Source: Lachnospiraceae bacterium
GTDB lineage: Bacteria > Bacillota > Clostridia > Lachnospirales > Lachnospiraceae
Assembly: GCA_016281605.1 (NCBI GenBank)
Contig: JAEEJA010000073.1
Coordinates: 1-52,042 of the forward strand
Length of the DNA stretch: 52,042 nt
Reading direction: 5' to 3'
The notes under the pieces were generated by a model. That model saw only the letters and a program-made list of their open reading frames with translations. It searched no databases and was not told the DNA's origin. Both the position numbers and the translations under genes were made by a program. This document shows positions 16,677 to 24,697 of this stretch, piece after piece. How positions within the stretch are numbered: the stretch's first letter is position 1; each line of letters starts with the position of its first letter.

Positions 16677-17963
16677 TTATTTTTCCTTTGGAATAGAAAC
16701 AAAAATTTTAAAATCATCTCCACTTGTTATATATACACTTCCACCTAATTTATCCGCTCTTTCTCTAATATTTTCAAGCCCGATACCTGTGTTTCCTGCG
16801 CTGGAATTGTGATTATATTCAGTGTTTTTATTAATAGTTATATTAGTATTATTATTAGTATTTTTATCAGTAATATCCAAATGACTATTGAAATTATTAT
16901 TAAAATTATTATTAAAACTTCTATTAAAATTTCTATCAGAATTATTACTCAAATCTATTTCTCCTGATTCTTTATCAGGATAATCATGAATAACTATCTG
17001 GTAAAATGATGGGTGCTCATTTATCTTTATATCGACATTTGGATTTTTAGAATACTTTATGATATTTGAGATGCCTTCTCTTACTATACCTATGATTGCA
17101 TACTTTATATCCCGGGATACATCTTCCGAAATATCTATCTCCAGATACACGTTATAGCTTTGATATAACGGTTTTACCAGCTCATTTACCGTTGGTTCTA
17201 TAAGGATAGAATCATCATGAAGATCGTGAACGCTGGTACGAATACTAGAAAGGCTGGAATCCAGGGTTTTTCTTACATCCTCAAGCTGACTGTGAAGTGG
17301 GTCTTCTTTGTAAATAGTAAGTAAGGCTCCCATCTGCAGGAGTGCTCTCGAAAGCATGTGTCCCACATTGTCATGAATCTCACGGGCTATACGGTTTCTC
17401 TCTTCAAGCTTTCCGGTTTCAATATCACGGTCCAAGGCCTCCAAAAGATTTCTGTTTTGAACCTTTAGCTTAAATCGCACTTCTTCACCATCGTCTCTGG
17501 TTTTTTTGTAAAGCGAGTCTACCTTCTTTAATTTATCCTGCTTATGAGAAAGAATCGTCGCTAAAATAATGCCAAATATACAAAAACCAATATAAAACAT
17601 TAGAATGCTTTTACCGTTACTCAGCTGCATTTTTTCATCCGGAAGTTGCCCTACTGCTCTTATGCAGGCTATGAAAGATATGCCAAAAAAAACATAATTT
17701 TTAAGCAAATATGCTGTATATGCAAATATGGGTAATACGCCTATATACTGGCTTTTTAGCAACGCAAATACACTTGCTAAAATCTCAATAATAATGAAAA
17801 AATATTTTAAATTTATTGTTTTATTTGATATAAAAAATACCTCTATGGAAGTAAAGAAAAGAAGGGCATAAAAAATCAATAAAAAACTGCTTTCATCAAA
17901 TATAAAAGAAATTAAGACTGCCGATAATAAAAATATCAGCAGTCTGTCCAAATAATCACTCAT
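16677..17963 (-). CDS. NarL-type sensor histidine kinase with Asn-rich insertion
   Basis: A 428-residue sensor with five or six N-terminal helices and almost no external loops, as in intramembrane-sensing kinases. A HisKA_3 domain follows, with the phospho-accepting His in AREIHDNVGHMLSRALLQ, then an HATPase domain with N box (GISNIIKYSKN) and GIGLENIRERA. Two oddities: the usual DNG of the G1 box reads DYPDK, and about 50 residues very rich in Asn (16800-16960) are inserted in the ATP lid between G1 and G2. The lid is variable, so activity may survive. It overlaps the upstream GNAT gene by 8 bases. Confidence 0.88.
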   Translation of the reverse strand: MSDYLDRLLIFLLSAVLISFIFDESSFLLIFYALLFFTSIEVFFISNKTINLKYFFIIIEILASVFALLKSQYIGVLPIFAYTAYLLKNYVFFGISFIACIRAVGQLPDEKMQLSNGKSILMFYIGFCIFGIILATILSHKQDKLKKVDSLYKKTRDDGEEVRFKLKVQNRNLLEALDRDIETGKLEERNRIAREIHDNVGHMLSRALLQMGALLTIYKEDPLHSQLEDVRKTLDSSLSSIRTSVHDLHDDSILIEPTVNELVKPLYQSYNVYLEIDISEDVSRDIKYAIIGIVREGISNIIKYSKNPNVDIKINEHPSFYQIVIHDYPDKESGEIDLSNNSDRNFNRSFNNNFNNNFNSHLDITDKNTNNNTNITINKNTEYNHNSSAGNTGIGLENIRERADKLGGSVYITSGDDFKIFVSIPKEK

Positions 17964-18441
17964 AGCAAACGTACCATATCAAGTCCGGAACGCCCTCATA
18001 CTCCTTTAGGTAATTATCCGGAACATCATCTGTTTTTAAAAATTCATGTTTATCATAAAATCGAACTGCTCTTACATTGTGAGAACTTACACACCAGTAA
18101 ACCTTCTCTAGCCCAAGTTCAGTAAATGCCTTATCAAGTATGGCTCTCATGCCGTACCATGAGTATCCCTCACCCATGGCTTTCTTTCTTACTGTAATGG
18201 CAAACTCTGCACATCCTCCCTGTATATCTCTCAGACTCACAGTTCCCATATACTCGTCGTCATCTGCTGCTATAGCCATATGAAGATGCCTTGGATTAGC
18301 GTCTGAAGCTGCTATAAATGCATTGCAATCATCCAAGGTTTTCTCCATAAAGTTAGTTCGAAGTTTGCCAATAACGTCTTCATCATGCATCCACTCAAGC
18401 ATGAGTGGTGCATCGGAAGGCTTAAGTTTTCTCAAATACAT
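17956..18441 (-). CDS. GNAT-family acetyltransferase (RimJ/RimL-like)
   Basis: A 161-residue N-acetyltransferase. The start MYLRKLKPSDAPLMLEWMHD is typical of the RimJ/RimL branch. The acetyl-CoA-binding part lies around MGEGYSWYGMRAILDKAF, and SHNVRAVRFYDKHEF is the classic C-terminal GNAT motif. The acceptor is unknown; proteins or small amines are both possible. It lies 5 bases after the binding-protein gene and overlaps the histidine kinase gene, so it may belong to the same transcript. Confidence 0.85.
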   Translation of the reverse strand: MYLRKLKPSDAPLMLEWMHDEDVIGKLRTNFMEKTLDDCNAFIAASDANPRHLHMAIAADDDEYMGTVSLRDIQGGCAEFAITVRKKAMGEGYSWYGMRAILDKAFTELGLEKVYWCVSSHNVRAVRFYDKHEFLKTDDVPDNYLKEYEGVPDLIWYVCYE

Positions 18442-18446
18442 ATTGA

Positions 18447-19340
18447 TTAATCATCTCCATTTATCATATCGGATATTATCTCTGCAGGTGCTGAATCGAT
18501 GATTACATAGTTAAGCTTTCCTCTGGACAGGTCTTCTAACGCATGCTTTGCAGAACTGTAGCTAACGATAGTTGCCTTCATAGGCCTATAATTAAGTTCA
18601 TTGTCACCCTTGCAGAAAAGCTTTCCGGTAGTTCCATTCTGAACACCGATTTTTATATCATCATCGAACGTATGAAGCTTCTTCGATACTGCTAAAGCAT
18701 CTTCCAAATCATCAAACTCATCATCACCCTTACGCATAACAAGTCTCTGAGATGCCTTATAATAAGGTTCTGAAAATGTAACGAGATCTTCTCTGTCTTC
18801 GGTTATAGTTAAGCCGGACATGGCTATATCGCAATTGTTGGCGCTGACAGCATTGCAGACCTCGGAAAACTCCATATTTACTATTACAAGCTCCATATGT
18901 AGCTCATCTGCAATATTCTTAGCTATCTCCATATCGATACCCATATACTTGCTTCCACTCATATACTCAAATGGCTCAAATGAAGCGTTAGTAGCAACTA
19001 CCAGCTGATCCTTATCTTCATCGAGCTTCGCAGACTCAATCTCTATCGGCTCTCCATCTCCGAAATAACGGTCGCAAATGTCATCTAAAGCACCGTTTTT
19101 CTTAATCTTCTTAATATAGCTGTTTACTATACCAAGAAGCCTTTTTTGATCCTTATTAACGCCAAATGCATACTCTTCATCTGTCAGATCTACATCCAAA
19201 ACTTCGAGCTCATACTTCTTTGCACTCTTTGAATCCTCTTCAGGATCAAGCTTTGCAACCTTTACTTTTTTACAGCCCACCAGTGAACATATGCAAAGTG
19301 CACATACGACAGATGATATCACTTTTCTTTTAAATCTCAT
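18447..19340 (-). CDS. Solute-binding lipoprotein, family 3 (amino-acid type), orphan
   Basis: A 297-residue surface lipoprotein. The signal peptide ends in the lipobox SLVGC (Cys at about 23). The body is a periplasmic-binding-protein type II fold of the amino-acid family: VVATNASFEPFEYM, GIDMEIAKNIADEL and DIAMSGLTITEDREDLVTFSEPYYKA-like segments are all visible. An unusual 100-residue stretch precedes the fold, itself similar to the tail of such proteins (GVNKDQKRLLGIVNSYIKKI). No permease or ATPase gene is adjacent, so it may serve a distant transporter or act as a sensor protein near the NarL system. Confidence 0.85.
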   Translation of the reverse strand: MRFKRKVISSVVCALCICSLVGCKKVKVAKLDPEEDSKSAKKYELEVLDVDLTDEEYAFGVNKDQKRLLGIVNSYIKKIKKNGALDDICDRYFGDGEPIEIESAKLDEDKDQLVVATNASFEPFEYMSGSKYMGIDMEIAKNIADELHMELVIVNMEFSEVCNAVSANNCDIAMSGLTITEDREDLVTFSEPYYKASQRLVMRKGDDEFDDLEDALAVSKKLHTFDDDIKIGVQNGTTGKLFCKGDNELNYRPMKATIVSYSSAKHALEDLSRGKLNYVIIDSAPAEIISDMINGDD

Positions 19341-19462
19341 ATAACTCTCCCATTAATTATTATATCAAATATTTCCACCAACGTGTAAAGCTTGTGTTAA
19401 TTATAACATTTTTTAGAATATAAATCAATTATAAGTGGCGGACCGGGGTGCCATATATTTAT

Positions 19463-19530
19463 CACCTAAGTAAGGTCGTGAAAATAGCCAGATCGTAGGT
19501 GGGGGATTTCTCCGACTGAGTTAAAGCGCC
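19463..19530 (+). repeat. Second copy of the hairpin plus CTCCGACTGAGTTAA element
   Basis: A stem CACCTA (19463-19468) / TAGGTG (19496-19501) is followed by GATTTCTCCGACTGAGTTAA at 19505-19524, matching the tail of the element at 7976-8025. It lies in the 250-base gap between queC and the binding-protein gene, which is otherwise empty. Confidence 0.5.
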
Positions 19531-19593
19531 ATTTGCATCCTTATTTTTAACAAATACATCAAATGATTCTCCCGGTCTTGCCTCTTCTTTAAG

Positions 19594-20274
19594 TCAACCT
19601 TCTAAAGGGTCTTTAATTCCATTTAAGCGAAATGCTTCCGCTCTGTCTCGACAGGTACCGCAAACTCCACATGGATGCTCTCCACCCTCGTAGCAGCTCC
19701 AGGTGAACTCATAAGGCACCCCTAATTCCAATCCAAGTTTCACTATATCAGCCTTTGTTTTATCGACAAATGGACCGACAACCTTGATTTCGTTACCCGT
19801 TCCGATATATATAGCTTCTTTCATAGCTTTATTGAAGGCTTCACTGCAATCAGGATAAGCATTTCCGGCTGCATCGTCTCTATGAGCGCCGTAATATATG
19901 ATTTCACATCCCTTTGACTGCGCGATACTTGCGGCCGAAGAAAGGAAAAGTCCGTTTCTAAAAGGGACATAAGTACTTACGGGTTTACCTTCTCTTCCAT
20001 CCTGCTGCACTTTGTAGGATTCCTTTGGTATCTCTTCATCAGATTGCTTTAAAAGACTCGAATCACTGTACTTAAATATCTTTGCAAGATCAAGGTATAT
20101 ACTCTCTACTTCATAGTACTCTGCTACTCTCCTTGCAGCCTTTAACTCTTTATCATGCTTTTGACCGTAGCTTATGCAAAGTGCCGTTACATGTTCCTTT
20201 CCATGCTCCTTAACAGCCATAGCAAGGGCAGTGGTGCTATCTAGACCACCGCTGGATAAAACTAAAGCTTTCAT
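19594..20274 (-). CDS. queC: 7-cyano-7-deazaguanine (preQ0) synthase QueC
   Basis: ATP-dependent enzyme that turns 7-carboxy-7-deazaguanine into preQ0 using ammonia. The PP-loop SSGGLDSTT is at residues 7-15. Zinc-binding cysteines are C194, C202, C205 and C208 in the C-terminal motif. The 226-residue length is normal. It is the last gene of the queD-queE-folE-queC operon, 52 bases after folE. Confidence 0.97.
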   Translation of the reverse strand: MKALVLSSGGLDSTTALAMAVKEHGKEHVTALCISYGQKHDKELKAARRVAEYYEVESIYLDLAKIFKYSDSSLLKQSDEEIPKESYKVQQDGREGKPVSTYVPFRNGLFLSSAASIAQSKGCEIIYYGAHRDDAAGNAYPDCSEAFNKAMKEAIYIGTGNEIKVVGPFVDKTKADIVKLGLELGVPYEFTWSCYEGGEHPCGVCGTCRDRAEAFRLNGIKDPLEG

Positions 20275-20326
20275 ACTAAATAATCATTTTCCTTTCATTT
20301 ATGTTTTGAAATAGGCTCTGTGGGTT

Positions 20327-20938
20327 TTAGTTTTGTGGGTTTATGGTGCTGTGGGTCGTGGTTTCCATCACCAGACGACTCTTAAGCTCCTTATCCTCCT
20401 TAAACCTACCTCGAAGTGTGTAGGTTTTTGTAGTTGCTGAAGACTTTTTTATACCGCGTGATGTCATGCAACCATGAGTTCCTTCGATTACTACCGCCAC
20501 ATCTTCCGTTTCAACTATCATCTGAAGGATTTCAGCTATATCGGAGCCGATTCGCTCCTGAAGCTGAAGTCTCTTGCCCACCATATCAGCGATTCTCGCA
20601 ATCTTACTTAAACCAATCACCTTATTTTTCGGAATGTAGGCAACAGTCGCTGTCATATCGTACATAAGTGCCATGTGATGCTCACAATAGCTAAACATGT
20701 CGATATCCTTTACTATTACCATATCCCTGTCATTTTTCATCTCGATATTCTCTGAGAATGTTTTATTAAACATAGCAGCAATCTCCTCATTGGTATAATT
20801 CATACCTTCGAAGACCTCTGCATACATCCTTGCGACTCTGTCGGGAGTATCCTTAAGTCCCTCTCTGTCAGGGTCATCACCCAATGCTTCAAGTATTCCT
20901 CTTATGTGTTTTCTTATAGCATCCTGATCAATAGCCAT
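20327..20938 (-). CDS. folE: GTP cyclohydrolase I FolE
   Basis: Opens GTP to 7,8-dihydroneopterin triphosphate, the first step of both folate and queuosine synthesis. The zinc ligands are visible as Cys85 and His88 (in CEHH) and Cys157 (in [10 protein letters not shown]), matching the type IA enzyme. The 203-residue length is normal. Placement inside the que operon suggests it mainly feeds QueD. An in-frame terminal Thr/His/Ser tail is unremarkable. Confidence 0.97.
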   Translation of the reverse strand: MAIDQDAIRKHIRGILEALGDDPDREGLKDTPDRVARMYAEVFEGMNYTNEEIAAMFNKTFSENIEMKNDRDMVIVKDIDMFSYCEHHMALMYDMTATVAYIPKNKVIGLSKIARIADMVGKRLQLQERIGSDIAEILQMIVETEDVAVVIEGTHGCMTSRGIKKSSATTKTYTLRGRFKEDKELKSRLVMETTTHSTINPQN

Positions 20939-21001
20939 GATTATTCTCCATTTCTAATCCAATAGATTTTTTAAGTTAAGATATTTCTTTAGATTTTTAT
21001 T

Positions 21002-21667
21002 TTACACGCCCCTCTTTTCAGGGTCCCAGATAAACTTATGAAGCTGCAATTGAAACCTGACTTTATTGAGATTTTTTTGCTTCATATTCTCTACAATTTC
21101 AACCGGTTCAATCTGACCAAATACCGGACTATATATGCAATTACAGCGATTTGGCAAGTTGTATTTTTCTAAAATTTCATAACTTTTTTCCAAATCATCT
21201 TGATCTGAAATCACAAATTTTACAGTATCACTAGGTGAAATATACTCAAAATTTTTTAGCTCCATATGTTCTTCCATTTTGCTTCCCGGAAGCTTATAAT
21301 CCAATGTAAATGTGATGCGATCACTGATTCTGTACGGAGCTACATCTATACTTCCGTTGGTTTCTATTTCTATATTTATATTTTCTTTTTCAATTAATTT
21401 TTTCAAAAGTATATCTATATCCGGTTGATTCAAAGGTTCTCCTCCGGTAAGAGTTACATTGTTTATGCCTGACCGGAAAATAATCTCTGCGATTTCCTCT
21501 TCTGTCATGATTTTAAAGGGTGCATCAGGCATGCAGGCCCACATCGTATCGCAGTAAGAGCACCGAAGATTGCAAAAAGCGAGCCTGACAAATACCGCGA
21601 GCTCCCCTGCTTTCATTCCTTCGCCATTTATACTTTCGAATATTTCAACAACTTTATACTCTGACAT
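21002..21667 (-). CDS. queE: 7-carboxy-7-deazaguanine synthase QueE (radical SAM)
   Basis: Radical SAM enzyme that contracts carboxytetrahydropterin to 7-carboxy-7-deazaguanine. The cluster cysteines are C32-x3-C36-x2-C39 (FCNLRCSYCD), followed by TLTGGEPLNQPDI. The N-terminal segment VEIFESINGEG is typical of QueE. Length 221 residues. It is the second gene of the operon, between queD and folE. Confidence 0.96.
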   Translation of the reverse strand: MSEYKVVEIFESINGEGMKAGELAVFVRLAFCNLRCSYCDTMWACMPDAPFKIMTEEEIAEIIFRSGINNVTLTGGEPLNQPDIDILLKKLIEKENINIEIETNGSIDVAPYRISDRITFTLDYKLPGSKMEEHMELKNFEYISPSDTVKFVISDQDDLEKSYEILEKYNLPNRCNCIYSPVFGQIEPVEIVENMKQKNLNKVRFQLQLHKFIWDPEKRGV

Positions 21668-21739
21668 ATGCTATTATAATCTCCATATTGACTTTCACTT
21701 CATGCTGTCTTTTTTAGACTCGCCGGGAAGCCTTATTCA

Positions 21740-22162
21740 TCATTCATTTATGTAGGTTGCGCTGTTATTAGGGGTTTCGTAAACCTGAACACTGTAGATG
21801 TCATAACCAAGTGAAGTCATTTTTTCAAAAAAGTGAAGTGCAAGATTCTCTGCTGTAGGTCTGAAATTAAGTTCTAGTATCGGAAATCCCTCATCCTTAA
21901 GTGCTGCCATGGTGGCACTTTTGAGACTTCCCTTCTCTATCATGAGTGTATGATCATAATCAGAAAGTAGGTTTTTAAGATCTTCTTTAACATCTGAAAA
22001 ATCCACACACATGCCTCTTTGCTGTGTGTCATCCCTTAAAGCTTCACTCTGAAGTGTAACTACAATTCTCCATCTGTGCCCGTGGATATGTCTGCATTTG
22101 CCTTCATAACCGGCCAGAAAATGTGCCGAATCAATACTTTCTTCGGTCGTTAATCTAAACAT
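21740..22162 (-). CDS. queD: 6-carboxy-5,6,7,8-tetrahydropterin synthase QueD
   Basis: Converts dihydroneopterin triphosphate to 6-carboxytetrahydropterin. Zinc ligands His14, His27 and His29 and the catalytic Cys23 are visible (SAHFLAGYEGKCRHIHGH), with DYDHTLM and PTAENLA downstream. I use the ATG at 22162: the upstream ATG at 22174 is part of the ribosome site TGGAGGTAAGT. First gene of the operon and directly behind the preQ1 riboswitch. Confidence 0.95.
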   Translation of the reverse strand: MFRLTTEESIDSAHFLAGYEGKCRHIHGHRWRIVVTLQSEALRDDTQQRGMCVDFSDVKEDLKNLLSDYDHTLMIEKGSLKSATMAALKDEGFPILELNFRPTAENLALHFFEKMTSLGYDIYSVQVYETPNNSATYINE

Positions 22163-22262
22163 ACTTACCTCCATTTTGATTGGGTGAAAATGATATTAGG
22201 CTAAATCAAATTATGCTAAGTATAAATCAGGTTTTATATTATCCGGCTAAATTTGATTTACC

Positions 22263-22327
22263 TAAAAAGGGCACAAAAAATAAGCCCTAGTTTTTTTTAT
22301 AGACAGGATGGTGCAAACGAACTGTCT
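22263..22327 (-). ncRNA. preQ1-I riboswitch with overlapping terminator
   Basis: Read on the minus strand. P1 is AGACAG (22322-22327) with CTGTCT (22301-22306), enclosing a loop with TTGCACC. The A-rich tail ATAAAAAAAACTAGG (22286-22300) follows, as in class I preQ1 aptamers. The tail's CTAGGGC runs into a terminator: AGGGC (22284-22288) pairs with GCCCT (22268-22272), followed by TTTTT. Ligand binding would hold the tail, in a way that allows or changes terminator formation, so preQ1 would turn the que operon down. The aptamer loop differs somewhat from the best-known example, so the exact pseudoknot pairing is unsure. Confidence 0.85.
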
Positions 22328-22488
22328 TTGTTTCGGAGTGATTATAGCATAGATGAGGAGGATTAACAAGGGTGAAGTGAATATTGTTAATACTTGCGTC
22401 ACATGACCTGATATGATAGAATAATTGGCAATAAATCAAGCGAGTCTTGACTATAGAAAACAGATTCATGAAAGAAAGGGAGAGTGCT

Positions 22489-23496
22489 ATGCCAATAAAT
22501 ACAGATAAAATCTTAAATGATATATTTGAAGTTTCAGAAAAAATATATCGCGACATCAGTAACCCTTCTGAGAGAGATCATTCTCAAATATTTGAGCACC
22601 TGACAACACTTGGTAGAGTTCTGGTAGGTGCTGACAGGGCAAGCTTCTGGAAGTGGGACAGAGTTAATCATACCCTCTGGACTACGGCTGCTACGGGAGC
22701 CGGAAAGATTACTATTCCTGATACTACGGGACTTGTTGGAAAGGCTCTTCACGACCAGAAGGTGGTTATCACCAATGATCCTTACAATGATCCAAATTTT
22801 AATTCAAGCGTAGATAAGAAAACAGGTTATGTTACCCGCTCAATTCTTGTTATGCCTGTTTCCAACGTAAACGGCGATTTTATCGGTGCATTTCAGGTTA
22901 TAAATAAGCTTATAGACGATCAGAAATTCCATGAGGAAGACTGCAAGAAGCTTGCACTTGCCGCTACAATCTGCGGTCTAGCGCTTGAGTCCGATGTATT
23001 TCTCGAAGAATCTCATACAGACAAACTTACACTTCTTAGAAATCGTATGGGATTTTTCCATGATTTCAAGCAGAAATACAAGACTGTTATGGAGGATTCC
23101 GCAAGATCCATGGCTCTCTTCATATGCGATATAGATAAGTTCAAGCGCGTAAATGATACTTATGGACATAATATTGGAGACGAGGTTCTTAAGCAGGCTG
23201 CCGATATCCTGAAGAAAAATTGCCGCGAGTGCGACGGTGTTTACCGCTGGGGCGGCGAGGAATTTATCATGATAATGACCGATGCAGACGCTTCAGTTTG
23301 TGCAAATGTTGCGGAGAGAATAAGAAAGGTTATCGAGGATACCGATTATGTCGGTGAGGAGTGCACTGTACACTACACCATGAGCTTTGGTGTGTCTGAC
23401 TTTTATACTTATAAATCCATAGAAGATAATATAAATGATGCGGACCAGAAGCTTTATACAGCTAAGGAAACCGGTCGAAACAAGGTTGTTATTTAA
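22489..23496 (+). CDS. GAF-domain diguanylate cyclase (GGDEF)
   Basis: A cytoplasmic enzyme of about 335 residues that makes cyclic di-GMP. A GAF sensor domain spans about 25-165 (GRVLVGADRASFWKWD ... GAFQVINK). The GGDEF domain follows from about 180 (DKLTLLRNRMGF). The active-site motif is GGEEF at 255-259. An RxxD inhibitory site (RECD, 246-249) lies exactly five residues before it, so product feedback is likely. The ATG at 22489 follows a purine-rich ribosome site and is better than the in-frame start at 22447. No PilZ or EAL gene is nearby. Confidence 0.93.
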   Translation: MPINTDKILNDIFEVSEKIYRDISNPSERDHSQIFEHLTTLGRVLVGADRASFWKWDRVNHTLWTTAATGAGKITIPDTTGLVGKALHDQKVVITNDPYNDPNFNSSVDKKTGYVTRSILVMPVSNVNGDFIGAFQVINKLIDDQKFHEEDCKKLALAATICGLALESDVFLEESHTDKLTLLRNRMGFFHDFKQKYKTVMEDSARSMALFICDIDKFKRVNDTYGHNIGDEVLKQAADILKKNCRECDGVYRWGGEEFIMIMTDADASVCANVAERIRKVIEDTDYVGEECTVHYTMSFGVSDFYTYKSIEDNINDADQKLYTAKETGRNKVVI

Positions 23497-23621
23497 TATT
23501 GTATCAGGTAAGACTGTTAAACAAGATACTGTTATTGTATTAGACAGGTTTCATAAGACAATATTATTAATTACCATATTTCATAAGATAAAAGTATAAA
23601 TAAAACATATATATATGATAA

Positions 23622-23667
23622 AAAAAAGACCGACTGATGGAAAATCTCTCCTCAATCGGTCTTTTAT
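23622..23667. terminator. Bidirectional terminator
   Basis: AAAGACCGA at 23625-23634 pairs with TCGGTCTTTT at about 23656-23665, with A and T runs on the outsides and a partly paired inner loop. It can serve both the GGDEF gene (plus) and the FecR-domain gene (minus) that converge on it. Confidence 0.8.
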
Positions 23668-23711
23668 TATTTTACTGTAATTATACTGTTTTTTATCAAC
23701 AGCTCATTCCT

Positions 23712-24644
23712 TTATGAGCCTGCCGACTCCCACTCTATAGTGGTATTTCTCTTTATCGGCGTAGAGAAATCAAAATTCCAGCTTCCTTCCTGCTCCGGTT
23801 GTAAGCCCGGAACCTCGGCTTTTTCACCTCTATTTATCTCCTGACTACCGAACTCTTCACCGTTATACATGAATTTTACGGTAAATGGTCCGAATAATAT
23901 TTTCTTTAATTTTGATTTGGTTGTGGACACGTCACGATTATAATCAGTAAGCTTTATAAGAAGCTTAATAACTGTGTCCGGAAGGCTATCATAGTCGATA
24001 TCCTTAGGATCCGAAACATAATCCGTAACCTTTCCGTCGTCGTAAATCAGTACTTCCTTACCCTTCTGTACAGAAACAGCTTCCTCTGATATTTCACCAT
24101 TTGAGTAAACAAGCCTTGTCTCTACTTCACCATCAAATACAGAAACCCTAGTGTACTTGATACCATCTTCCTCGTAAATATAGACTCTGTATATAGTTCC
24201 TCTTACGGACATGGTAGAGTTTGGTGTATTTATCTCATATGATGATTTAGACGAAAGCTTATTTTCTATATCATTGGTTATAGCACCCTTCACAAGCTCT
24301 ATAGTGGTTTTTGAATCCTTAGCTGTACCCGATGCATTTAACACAAGTTCGGTATTCTCTTCGAGGTAAATGTACTTATCTTTGTCAGCACATATTGTAA
24401 GGCTACCCTCATCAAGAGCTACGCGATCACCCGACTCAAGGACCATGTTTGCATAAGGCTCTATCTTTTCCGTTTTATCTCTGGTGACGAGCGCTTTGCC
24501 GCTTACCTCATATATCTTCAAGAGGCGGTAAACATTGTCTTTTTGAAGCACGAAAAAAAGTATCACACCCACTGCAATTATAACTACGCCACATATAATA
24601 CCTATTAAAACTTTTTTGTCGACATTTTCCATCTTATTCTCCAA
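23712..24644 (-). CDS. Membrane-anchored FecR-domain protein
   Basis: A 310-residue protein with one N-terminal helix (about 13-33) and an external FecR domain from about 50 to 200, recognised by the pattern NTPNSTMSVRGTIYRV and the following VFDGEV. The C-terminal 60 residues, with VKFMYNGEEFGSQEINRGEKA and a Gly/Pro-rich turn, resemble a Listeria-Bacteroides (InlB B-like) repeat module. Free-standing FecR-like surface proteins are common in Clostridia and have no settled function. It follows the putative glycosidase-like gene by 53 bases and may be in the same transcript. Confidence 0.75.
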   Translation of the reverse strand: MENKMENVDKKVLIGIICGVVIIAVGVILFFVLQKDNVYRLLKIYEVSGKALVTRDKTEKIEPYANMVLESGDRVALDEGSLTICADKDKYIYLEENTELVLNASGTAKDSKTTIELVKGAITNDIENKLSSKSSYEINTPNSTMSVRGTIYRVYIYEEDGIKYTRVSVFDGEVETRLVYSNGEISEEAVSVQKGKEVLIYDDGKVTDYVSDPKDIDYDSLPDTVIKLLIKLTDYNRDVSTTKSKLKKILFGPFTVKFMYNGEEFGSQEINRGEKAEVPGLQPEQEGSWNFDFSTPIKRNTTIEWESAGS

Positions 24645-24697
24645 AATATTTTATATCAAAATAACATCAATAAGAATAGCATTTTAGGGGTGTAATG

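Noticed and set aside
16677-17963. Kinase called a pseudogene because of the Asn-rich tract
   Set aside because: The frame is open throughout, and the ATP lid tolerates insertions; other kinase motifs are intact.
22287-22556. Minus-strand frame over the riboswitch and GGDEF start
   Set aside because: It overlaps the aptamer and a well-supported gene and shows no domain.
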